A stretch of DNA of 46,018 nt from Verrucomicrobiales bacterium. GTDB taxonomy: Bacteria; Verrucomicrobiota; Verrucomicrobiia; Limisphaerales; J093. The first letter of the stretch is position 1. Every line of letters begins with the position of its first letter. The notes under the pieces were generated by a model. It saw only the letters and a program-made list of their open reading frames with translations, was not told where the DNA came from and did not search any database. This document shows, in pieces, positions 23,152-30,840 of this stretch. A program made the position numbers and the translations under genes. The stretch is from positions 1-46,018 of the forward strand of contig JABTUJ010000050.1 in NCBI GenBank assembly GCA_015075445.1, in the 5' to 3' direction.

Positions 23152-24486
23152 ATGAACCCGGCACCGTCCAACCGCCGCAGCTTCCTGAAGACCGCCTCGG
23201 TCGTCGCCACCGCCATCACCGTCGTCCCCCGCCACGTCCTCGGCCAGGGCCAGACCCCGCCCTCCGAGCGGCTGAACGTCGCCGGGATTGGCGTGGGGGG
23301 CATGGGCGCGGGCGACGTGGCCTCGTGCGCCCAGGCCGGCGAGAACATCGTGGCCCTCTGCGATCCGGACCGCAATTACCTGGCCGCCCTGGCCCAGAAA
23401 TACCCCCAGGCCAAGCTCTACACGGACTTCCGCAAGATGTTCGAGACGCAGAAGGACATCGACGCCGTGACCATCGCCACCCCCGACCACGTCCACGCCG
23501 TCGCGACCGCCATGGCGATGAAGCTCGGCAAACACGTCCACTGTCAGAAACCGCTCACGCACAGCGTTTACGAGGCCCGCATGATCGGGAACCTCGCCCG
23601 CGAAACCAAGGTCGCCACCCAAATGGGCAACTTCGGCCAGGCCAGCGAGGAACCACGCCGCGTCGCCGAGACGATTTGGGCCGGCGCGATCGGCAAACTC
23701 AAGGAGGTCCATGCCTGGTCCAACCGGAATCCGGACATCTCGCCACGGGGCATCGCGCGGCCCCAGGAGCAGCCGCCCTGCCCGGCGCATCTCGACTGGG
23801 ATTTGTGGGTGGGCCCCGCCCCCGCCCGGCCCTACCACCCCTGCTACCACCCGTTCGCCTGGCGGGGCTGGTGGGCTTTCGGCACGGGCGTGTTGGGGGA
23901 CATCGGCTGCCACGAACTCTCCGCCATCTTCAAGGCCCTGAAGATCGGCCACCCGATCAGTGTCGAGGCCTGCTCCACCAACTGGCAACGGCCCAAGGAA
24001 GTCAGCAGCGAGACGGCTCCACTGGCGTCGATCACCCACTACCGGTTCGCGCCCAGTGACACGCACGGACCCCTGAGCATCTTCTGGTACGACGGCGGCA
24101 TGCGCCCGCCCCGACCCGAGGCACTCGATCCGGCGGCCGACTTCGCCATCGGCGATGGCACCATGTACGTCGGCGACCAGGGCATCATGCTGCGCGACCG
24201 GTTGATCCCGGAATCCAAACGCCGGGAGTTCGGCCGGCCCCCGCAGAAGCTCGCCCGCTCGGTGGGACACTGGAAGGAGTTCCTCGACGCCTGCCGGGGT
24301 GGCCCGCCCGCAGGCTCCAACTTCGCCGATCACGCCGCGCATCTGACGGAAGTCGTCCTGCTGGGCAACATCGCCATCCGCATGAACCAGAAGCTGGAAT
24401 GGGACCCGGTGAACCTGAAGTTCCCGAACTGCCCCGAGGCGGATGAATTCGTGAACCCGCCCTACCGACCGGGCTTCACCCTTTGA
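23152..24486 (+). CDS. Tat-exported Gfo/Idh/MocA family oxidoreductase (QKP type)
   Basis: The 444-aa product starts with a twin-arginine signal (NRRSFLKTASVVATAI, RR at 8-9), so it is probably folded with its cofactor in the cytoplasm and exported. The NAD(P)-binding Rossmann motif GIGVGGMGAGD follows at about 45. Later motifs are ATPDHVHA and CQKPLTH with the catalytic-site Lys133; here Gln replaces the Glu of the family's EKP motif. DIGCHE is the usual C-terminal-domain His motif. Length and domain order are normal for the Verrucomicrobia/Planctomycetes subgroup. The family oxidises or reduces sugars and related polyols; the substrate cannot be deduced. It is followed by a second family member after only 3 bp, so the two form an operon. 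The ATG at 23152 directly precedes the Tat signal. Confidence 0.92.
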   Translation: MNPAPSNRRSFLKTASVVATAITVVPRHVLGQGQTPPSERLNVAGIGVGGMGAGDVASCAQAGENIVALCDPDRNYLAALAQKYPQAKLYTDFRKMFETQKDIDAVTIATPDHVHAVATAMAMKLGKHVHCQKPLTHSVYEARMIGNLARETKVATQMGNFGQASEEPRRVAETIWAGAIGKLKEVHAWSNRNPDISPRGIARPQEQPPCPAHLDWDLWVGPAPARPYHPCYHPFAWRGWWAFGTGVLGDIGCHELSAIFKALKIGHPISVEACSTNWQRPKEVSSETAPLASITHYRFAPSDTHGPLSIFWYDGGMRPPRPEALDPAADFAIGDGTMYVGDQGIMLRDRLIPESKRREFGRPPQKLARSVGHWKEFLDACRGGPPAGSNFADHAAHLTEVVLLGNIAIRMNQKLEWDPVNLKFPNCPEADEFVNPPYRPGFTL

Positions 24487-24489
24487 GCT

Positions 24490-25776
24490 ATGATCGATCT
24501 TCCCCTCGTGAATCGCCGTCAATTCCTGCGCTCGACCAGCCAGGCCGCCACGACGCTGGCGATGACCTCGGCCCTGGCGCCGGTCGCACTCTCGGCCGAG
24601 TCCCCCGGCCAGACCATCGGCGTCGGCTGCATCGGCCTGGGCACGCGCGGGGGCGACCTCCTCAACGCGGTGGTCCACGCCCCGGGCGTCAAGGTGACGG
24701 CCGTCTGCGACGTCTACGGGCCGCACCGGCAGAAGGGCATCGAGCGCAGCCGCAATCCGGACGTCAAAGCCTACGTGGACTATCGAGAACTCCTGGCCGA
24801 CCCTCGCGTGGATGCCGTGGTGATCGCCACCCCGGACCACTGGCACTGCGCCATGGTCCTGGACGCCGCCAAGGCGGGCAAAGCCATCTATTGCGAGAAG
24901 GGTCTCGCCAAGACCTTGGCCGAAGCCAAGCAGATGCGGGACGCGCTCAGGCAGAGCGGGGTGGTGTTCCAACTGGGGCACCAGGCGCGGCAGGCCACCT
25001 GCGCCCTGCAGGCCCGCGAGCTTTTGGCCCGGAACCTCCTCGGGCCCGTCACGCTGGTCCGCACCGGCCGCTTCAAGTCCACCGAACCATCCCATCCTAA
25101 CTGGCGTTGGTACGGTTACTATGACCAGTGGACCCGACCCGACCCGGCCCAGGTCGCGAAGGAGGTGGACTGGGATCTGTGGCTCGGGCCGGCGCCGCGC
25201 ATTCCGTGGAACGAGCGCCACTTCTGGCATTGGCGTTGTTACTACGCCTACGGCACCGGGTACGCCGGCGACCTGTTGTCCCACGAATTGGACTTTGTCC
25301 AGTACCTCCTCGGCCACGGCATCCCCGACACCTGTGCCTGTCTCGGCTTGAATGCGCTGCTGCAGGACGATCGTGAAGTACCCGACACGTGGGTGGCCAC
25401 CTACCAGTACGAGAAGCTCGGCCGAACTGTCACGTTCTCCGGCAGCATGAACACGACCGACCGCCAGCCGGTGACGATCTGCGGCCGCGATGCCACCCTG
25501 CGGTTTGACGCCATCGCCCACGATGTGACCACCTTCGAGATCACCCCCGCGGAACACTACCGGCGACCGGACCTGCCGCCGGGCTATGACCGGACCAAGA
25601 CGCCGCCCCAGCCCAATCACATGGTGGACTGGGTGAATTGCATTCGGAGCGGCGGCACGCCGAAATGCTCGACCGACGAAGCGTTCATCGAGACTGCGAA
25701 GTTCCTCATGTCGTTAGTGTCACAGCGGGAGCAGCGTGTGGTGCGGTGGGATGCGGTGCGAGAGGAGATTGTTTAA
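24490..25776 (+). CDS. Tat-exported Gfo/Idh/MocA family oxidoreductase (EKG type)
   Basis: The 428-aa product has a twin-arginine signal (NRRQFLRSTSQAATTLAM, RR at 9-10) and a Rossmann motif GCIGLGTRGGD. ATPDHWHCAM is followed by CEKGLAKT, with Lys137 in the place of the EKP lysine and Gly for Pro. The substrate-domain motif is GDLLSHELDF. It belongs to a different subgroup from its upstream neighbour (QKP type), so the pair are not a recent duplication. They may act in sequence or as a hetero-oligomer on the same extracytoplasmic sugar. The start ATG lies 3 bp after the upstream stop, and the next gene starts 1 bp after this stop. Tight spacing suggests one transcript for 23152-27430. Confidence 0.92.
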   Translation: MIDLPLVNRRQFLRSTSQAATTLAMTSALAPVALSAESPGQTIGVGCIGLGTRGGDLLNAVVHAPGVKVTAVCDVYGPHRQKGIERSRNPDVKAYVDYRELLADPRVDAVVIATPDHWHCAMVLDAAKAGKAIYCEKGLAKTLAEAKQMRDALRQSGVVFQLGHQARQATCALQARELLARNLLGPVTLVRTGRFKSTEPSHPNWRWYGYYDQWTRPDPAQVAKEVDWDLWLGPAPRIPWNERHFWHWRCYYAYGTGYAGDLLSHELDFVQYLLGHGIPDTCACLGLNALLQDDREVPDTWVATYQYEKLGRTVTFSGSMNTTDRQPVTICGRDATLRFDAIAHDVTTFEITPAEHYRRPDLPPGYDRTKTPPQPNHMVDWVNCIRSGGTPKCSTDEAFIETAKFLMSLVSQREQRVVRWDAVREEIV

Positions 25777-25777
25777 G

Positions 25778-27430
25778 ATGACCAGGACCATCATTTCGCT
25801 GACGACCGCGGCCTTGCTGCCCGGGGCTTGGACCGAACCGGCCTACCCGCAGGATGCGTCACCGGCCTCGTCCGCCGCGGCCGGCGTCGTCACGGCGCAT
25901 TCCGCGGGCCTGCACGGGTACATCGGGTTCAGCCACGACCGACCGCCGGCCGGCTCCGGGTACAACGCGGGCATGGGCTTCTACGCGGCGGTCTGGCCAC
26001 TCATTGACGAGCCGCTGGCGGATTTCCAGATCGGGTTGCCGAGCTCGTGGGTGACGCCAGACAACTCGGACAACAAAGACCAACCGCTGGCGCCGGAGGG
26101 AACCCTGGCGCGTACCTGGAAGGAGCGGGGACCAACCTGGGAGAGCGTCTTCCAGACGCTGGAAGGCGGCTTGGGCTACTGGGCCGGCAACCACTTCCGC
26201 TACGGCCCGCCCAAGTTCAGCCTGAACGCCACGCCACAATGCTACGACTATGAGGTGGGTTCGCCCGGGTGGTCCTTCTTCTACAGCAACGAGGCGCTCC
26301 CCGACCACCAGCTCGGCATCGCCCAGTTGAGCAACCGGCTCTTGATCCCGCCCGATGCCCTGCCCTTCCAGGGCCAGCCCAACGGTGAATTCCTCGGCTA
26401 CACCTGGATGGCCCTCCCCTTCACCGACCCCACCACCGGCGACCCGCCCACGGGCGATCAGAGTTGGACCTGTTTCCTGAGCGCGGCCAACTTCAAAGGG
26501 CCCATCGCCTATTACATCCCCGAGACGTGGAGTAAGATCGGCAAGCTGTTCAACTACCCGTTCCTCTACGGACGCGGCCTCGACGCCCGGCCGGGCAACA
26601 TGGGCGGCGGCGCCATGGAGATCAACACCGTGCCGCGCTTCGACAGTCGGGACGCCCGCGGCGTGGTCTACTCCAAGCTGCCCAAGCTCCAGTTCCCCGT
26701 GGACGCCCAGGGCCGAGCGTTCCTGGTTCAGGATGTGACCTATTACTCCCGGGTCGCCCTCCAGGACGCGTTCCGGGCGTGGCGCGACGGCGGCCCGCCC
26801 TGCTCCGGACGCTTTGACACGACCGGCGCGTGGAAACCGAAGCTGACGACCCGCACGACGCGTTACAATCAGGACGGCAAGCGGATCGCCGGGGTCGAGC
26901 GCGCCTTCGACACGCGGATCTTCGAGGACAACGTCTGGGGCCTGCAATGGTTCACCAACGAACTGAGTGCGCCCGGCCATTTCCCCCAATACTACCGCCA
27001 CGTGGACAATGAGCGGGTCGCGGTACCGGCGGCCGACGTGCCCTCAGAAACCGGGCTGCACGCGCAGGCGTTCAAGCGGGCCACCCCCGGCGCGCCCTAC
27101 ACCTCGCCGACGACTGGGGCCTGGAGCCGGCCCGGCCCGCGGCTGGGGCCTTTCACGACGAAGCTCGTGGACGGTTCCGTGGTGACCTATCACTGGTATC
27201 GATTCGTGGATCAGCCGTCGTTCCAGCAATACGGCTGGAGCGAGGAGAAGCGGGCGAGGTTGCAGGCCTTCGTCGAGAAGATCCATGTGGCCTGGCCGAC
27301 GGATCGGGACTACATGGCCCCGCCCGGCCGCGGGACGTTGGTGACGCTCGACCCGGCGCTGCTCGTGACGCCGCCACCGGGACTGGAAGTGGGCTACGTC
27401 CCCATCGTGACGCGTCAAACCGCGCGTTGA
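25778..27430 (+). CDS. Exported protein of unknown function in the oxidoreductase operon
   Basis: I do not recognise this 550-aa protein. A short N-terminal hydrophobic segment (IISLTTAALLPGAW) suggests a signal peptide, with the mature chain starting near residue 25-35. The body is rich in aromatic residues and Pro/Gly (GYWAGNHFRYGPPKFS, VVTYHWYRFVDQPSFQQYGW), as in extracellular beta-rich proteins. No catalytic motif, repeat or transmembrane helix is seen. The ATG at 25778 is preferred over in-frame starts further upstream, because those overlap the previous gene and this one lies 1 bp after its stop. Translation coupling to the two Tat oxidoreductases suggests a shared substrate. The stop lies 9 bp before a palindromic element. 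Confidence 0.75.
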   Translation: MTRTIISLTTAALLPGAWTEPAYPQDASPASSAAAGVVTAHSAGLHGYIGFSHDRPPAGSGYNAGMGFYAAVWPLIDEPLADFQIGLPSSWVTPDNSDNKDQPLAPEGTLARTWKERGPTWESVFQTLEGGLGYWAGNHFRYGPPKFSLNATPQCYDYEVGSPGWSFFYSNEALPDHQLGIAQLSNRLLIPPDALPFQGQPNGEFLGYTWMALPFTDPTTGDPPTGDQSWTCFLSAANFKGPIAYYIPETWSKIGKLFNYPFLYGRGLDARPGNMGGGAMEINTVPRFDSRDARGVVYSKLPKLQFPVDAQGRAFLVQDVTYYSRVALQDAFRAWRDGGPPCSGRFDTTGAWKPKLTTRTTRYNQDGKRIAGVERAFDTRIFEDNVWGLQWFTNELSAPGHFPQYYRHVDNERVAVPAADVPSETGLHAQAFKRATPGAPYTSPTTGAWSRPGPRLGPFTTKLVDGSVVTYHWYRFVDQPSFQQYGWSEEKRARLQAFVEKIHVAWPTDRDYMAPPGRGTLVTLDPALLVTPPPGLEVGYVPIVTRQTAR

Positions 27431-27439
27431 GACGCCCAT

Positions 27440-27566
27440 TGGGGTCGCATCTTAACATTTAACATTGGCCGCTCGGTCCACGGTGCAGACCTGCAAGACC
27501 CGTTGCCCACGGGCGCCAGACAAGCGGTGATATCAGCCAATTGTTAAATGTTAAGATGCGACCCCA
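27440..27566. repeat. Palindrome-ended element, copy 1 (MITE/REP-like)
   Basis: A perfect 25-bp inverted repeat forms the ends: 27440-27464 begins TGGGGTCGCATCTTAACATT, and 27542-27566 is its complement. One indel aside, the pairing extends inward by about 5 bp (TTGGC/GCCAA). The element is 127 bp with a short inner hairpin (CCCGT...ACGGG). It fills the space between two convergent genes, 9 bp after one stop and 3 bp after the other. No transposase is encoded and no clear target-site duplication is visible. It could serve as a two-way terminator. Confidence 0.9.
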
Positions 27567-27569
27567 GGG

Positions 27570-29705
27570 TTAGTCGAGGTACACGAATTCGTTGACGTTG
27601 AGCAGGGCGCGACAGAACTCGACCAATGGCGCCTCGGCCAGAAACGTCCGGCAGCGGGCAAGCTCGGTGGCCGTCGGCGCCCGTTGAAAGGCAAGGGCGA
27701 AGGCCCGCGCAACGCGGTCTTCCGCCGCAGGTCCGGCCTCCCGCTCGACGCGCGCCGCAAACGCGGTGGCCGTCTGCACCGCCAACGGGCTGTTCAACAA
27801 CGACAGCGCCTGGGGCGCGACGGTCGAAAGCGCGCGGCGGGGACAGGACACGCTGTTTTCCGGCAGATCGAATGTCTCGAGGAACGGCACCCGCACCGTG
27901 CGCTTCTGGATGAGATAGAGCGTGCGCACCCCCTGGCGGTCCGGTGGCGAGGGATACCAACCCTTGGTGCGCTCGGCGTTGTCATCGAGGAACGCCGGGT
28001 TGGCCTGGAGAATCTCCGCCGGGAGTTCCGGCCAAACCGGCGGACCGCCCCCGGACGGAAGGAGCAGGCCCGCGGTGGTCAGCATCGCATCGCGCAATTG
28101 CTCGGCGGAAAGTCGATGCAGCAAGAACTGCTGTCGATAGGCCGCACTGGTCAGGATCACCCGGTGCAGCTTCTTCAGCGACCATCCCTCCCGCACGAAC
28201 TCCTCCGCCAGCCAGTCGAGCAGCCCCGGATGGCTGGGGCGCGCGCCGGCCAGCCCGAAGTCATTCGCCGTTTCGACCAGGCCACGACCGAAATGCTGCT
28301 GCCAGACCCGGTTCACCAGCACGCGCGCCGTGAGCGGGTGGTCCGGCGAGGTCAACCAGCGGGCCAACGCGAGGCGACGGCCGGTCGTGCGAGGGTTCGG
28401 AGGTTTCGCAATCCCCGCCGCATTGGGATCCAACACCGAGAGGAACCCCGGATCCACCGCCTCGCGTTCCGCCGCGGGGTTCCCCTGGTAGAGGATGCGG
28501 GTGGGCGGAACGGCCTCGGTAGTGTCGGTGGCCAGGAGACCATGCGTGAAGGCGCGCCGCTGCTGTTGAAGGGCCTCCATCTCCTTCGCCACCGTCTCGT
28601 CTTCGCGTCGCTCCTCCTCCGTGAACGCCTCGCGTCCCTCAACGTCCGCAGGCTCAACCTGCTTCCGCAGTTCGGCGACGCGTGGCTCGACGCCCTCGGC
28701 AATCGCGTCGGGCGGCGCTTCGAGCAGCGCCCGCTCCTCCGGCGTGAGCCGCGCCAACCGTTCGTGGCGCAGCCGCGCTTTCGCCTCGCGCAGCGTGCTC
28801 TCGCGCCGGACCGCCAGCGGCTGGAGGCGGGCGTCCAGGGCCTCGTTGTGCCGGCGAATGCCCTCCTGCTCGGACGCCAGGTCCAGCGGCACGTCGTCCG
28901 CAGACCGCAGCGGTTCGAAGAAGGCGCGCAGCCGGAAGTAGTCGGCCTGGGAAACCGGATCAAACTTGTGATCATGGCAGCGTGCGCAGGACAGGGTGAG
29001 GCCCAGAAAGGCGCTGCCCGTGGTTTCGACGAGATCGAACATCCACTCCGCCCGCGCCCGCGCCTGCTCGTTGAACAGCGCCGCGGAGTTGTCTTGCGGA
29101 CCCAGCCGCAGATAACCGGTGGCGATGAGGCGGTCCTGCTCCGCGGCGGCGGTGGGCGGTCCCTCGAGCAGTTCATCCCCCGCCAGTTGCTCGCGCAGAA
29201 AAACATCGAAGGGCTTGTCCGCGTTGAACGACCGCACCACGTAATCCCGAAACCGCCAGGCCGCAGGCCGGAACTCATCCCAGTCAAATCCGTTGCTGTC
29301 GCTGTACCGGACCACGTCCAGCCAGAGCCTCGCCTGATGTTCACCGTAAGCCTCGGAATCCAGCCGATGCTCAACCGCCCGCGCGTACGCCGCCGGGTCT
29401 GGATCGCGTTCAAAGGCCGCGACCTCCGCCGGCGTCGGCGGCAGGCCGGTCAGGCCAAAGCTCACCCGGCGCAGGAGGGTGCGCCGGTCAGGTTCGGAGC
29501 CGCCCGGGAGAAGGAACCGGTCCACGGGATGAGCGCCTTCAACGCCGGTCTCAGGAACCGGCGGAAGCAAAGCCACCCGCGGTCTGAGCGACCAAAGGTC
29601 CAGCCGGTCTCCATGCCAAAGCCGGGCGATGGGATTGCGCGGATCCGACCAGGCATCGCCGAACCGCTCCCCGGGGGTGGGTGCTTCGGCCCGCACCGAG
29701 GGCAC
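27570..29705 (-). CDS. 5'-truncated PSD1/DUF1549-DUF1553 protein (planctomycete cytochrome C-type family)
   Basis: The 711-aa frame carries the DUF1549 (PSCyt2) domain, with LWLDVVRYSDSNGFDWDE and the CARCHDHKFDP motif, then a central helical linker. The DUF1553 (PSD1) domain follows, ending with the usual LSLLNSP and NVNEFVYLD motifs. The first codon is an internal GTG. The same frame continues upstream to about 29850 and encodes the tail of a PSCyt1 domain (VTPADIAILERWIAQGASWP). The signal peptide and the cytochrome-type CxxCH part are missing. At about 29810 it abuts, head to head, a DUF1501 fragment. The family's role is unknown, but it is usually followed by a co-directional DUF1501 gene. 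The product probably cannot be exported and the gene is probably dead, unless this is an assembly misjoin. Confidence 0.85.
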   Translation of the reverse strand: MPSVRAEAPTPGERFGDAWSDPRNPIARLWHGDRLDLWSLRPRVALLPPVPETGVEGAHPVDRFLLPGGSEPDRRTLLRRVSFGLTGLPPTPAEVAAFERDPDPAAYARAVEHRLDSEAYGEHQARLWLDVVRYSDSNGFDWDEFRPAAWRFRDYVVRSFNADKPFDVFLREQLAGDELLEGPPTAAAEQDRLIATGYLRLGPQDNSAALFNEQARARAEWMFDLVETTGSAFLGLTLSCARCHDHKFDPVSQADYFRLRAFFEPLRSADDVPLDLASEQEGIRRHNEALDARLQPLAVRRESTLREAKARLRHERLARLTPEERALLEAPPDAIAEGVEPRVAELRKQVEPADVEGREAFTEEERREDETVAKEMEALQQQRRAFTHGLLATDTTEAVPPTRILYQGNPAAEREAVDPGFLSVLDPNAAGIAKPPNPRTTGRRLALARWLTSPDHPLTARVLVNRVWQQHFGRGLVETANDFGLAGARPSHPGLLDWLAEEFVREGWSLKKLHRVILTSAAYRQQFLLHRLSAEQLRDAMLTTAGLLLPSGGGPPVWPELPAEILQANPAFLDDNAERTKGWYPSPPDRQGVRTLYLIQKRTVRVPFLETFDLPENSVSCPRRALSTVAPQALSLLNSPLAVQTATAFAARVEREAGPAAEDRVARAFALAFQRAPTATELARCRTFLAEAPLVEFCRALLNVNEFVYLD

Positions 29706-29807
29706 CGCGTCGCCTTCCGGCCAGGACGCACCTTGAGCAATCCAACGTTCCAGGATCGCGATGTCGGCCGGAGTGACCTTCTCCTTCTTCAGCCCACCCG
29801 CCTGCGC

Positions 29808-30584
29808 GACCGGGGGACCCCCGTCCTGGATCTGCTGCCGCCCGACTCACTCGCCGCCGGGCAACGGCGCTCCCTGGACTTGATCCGCGACCTCAACCTC
29901 GCCCACCTCGCGGCGCGGCCGGGCGAGGCAGAACTCGAGGCGCGCATCGCCAGCTACGAACTGGCCTACCGCATGCAGTCCGCCGCCCTGGCCGTGGGCG
30001 ACCTCGACACCGAACCGGCCCACCTCCGGCGCGCCTATGGCCTCGAGCATCCGGAAGCGCGCACCCAGAACTTCGGGCGGAAGTGCCTGCTTGCCCGGCG
30101 GTTGGTCGAGCGCGGGGTCCGCTTTGTGCAGGTCTATGACATGCCGGACAAGGACGGTTGGGACGCCCACGATAAGTTGACCGACAATCATCGCCCCCGC
30201 GCCGTGTGGACGGACCAGCCCATCGCCGCGCTGCTGACTGACCTGAAGGAGCGCGGCTTGCTCGAGACCACGCTGGTCATCTGGGCCAGCGAGTTTGGTC
30301 GCACCCCGATGATGCAGGGGAACGCGGGCCGCCAACACAACGCCGCGGGGTTCACCATCTGGCTGGCCGGGGGCGGCGTGAAGGCTGGTCTGCGGTATGG
30401 CGCCACGGACGAGATCGGTTTGATGGCCGTGGAGAACCCCACGCCCATGCACGACCTGCACGCCACGATCCTCCAACTGTTGGGCTTGGACCACGAAGCA
30501 CTCGACTTCGAGGTCAGCGGTCGTCAGGAGCGCCTGACCGGCGTCGCCGGATTGGCCCGCCCGATCCCGGCACTGATCGGCTAA
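29808..30584 (+). pseudogene. C-terminal remnant of a DUF1501 family gene
   Basis: The last 258 codons match the C-terminal half of DUF1501 proteins, starting near TPVLDLLPPDSL. The typical order follows: YELAYRMQ, the ARRLVERGVRFVQVY segment, DGWDAHDKL, VIWASEFGRTPMMQ, GRQHNAAGFTIWLAGGGVK and MHDLHATILQLLGLDH. Family members are usually about 450-480 aa with a Tat signal. That first half is absent, and the sequence upstream reads as the antisense of the neighbouring PSD1 gene. No convincing start codon is present; the first in-frame ATG is at 29973. DUF1501 is a sulfatase-like, alkaline-phosphatase-superfamily group of unknown role. The 3' end is intact and lies 16 bp before element copy 2. 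Confidence 0.85.
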
Positions 30585-30600
30585 CCTGTGCCCGCGCCTT

Positions 30601-30728
30601 TGGGGTCGCATCTTAACATTTAACATTTGACCGCTCGGTCCACTCCGACCGTCTCTGCGAGGCCCGGCCAGCGGGTGTCAGGAGACGATCGGTGTCGGCC
30701 AATTGTTAAATGTTAAGATGCGACCCCA
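30601..30728. repeat. Palindrome-ended element, copy 2 (MITE/REP-like)
   Basis: The ends are the same perfect 25-bp inverted repeat as copy 1 (30601-30625 and 30704-30728), extended by one base on each side here. The total length is 128 bp. The interior aligns with copy 1 at a lower level but keeps CCGCTCGGTCCAC near the left arm and a short CCCG...CGGG inner stem with a different loop. It lies between the DUF1501 remnant and the glycosidase gene. The frame of the downstream glycosidase runs open into the right arm, but that is chance. Confidence 0.9.
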
Positions 30729-30840
30729 AGGTGGGTTTGCGCGGCACTGCACCGCGACCGTCAACCCGGGGAAGCCCCGAGCGCCGGCGATCTCGAAGTT
30801 CCGACTGGCGCCGATCCACCTTCCCGCCCAGGCTTGCGCC

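Noticed and set aside
27684..29807. Plus-strand open frame leading into the DUF1501 remnant
   Set aside because: This part is the antisense of the PSD1 gene. Only the sequence from about 29808 has DUF1501 motifs.
27440..30728. Composite transposon made of the two palindromic elements
   Set aside because: No transposase and no target-site duplication around the pair. The enclosed genes are chromosomal-type fragments. Kept only as a pair of small elements.
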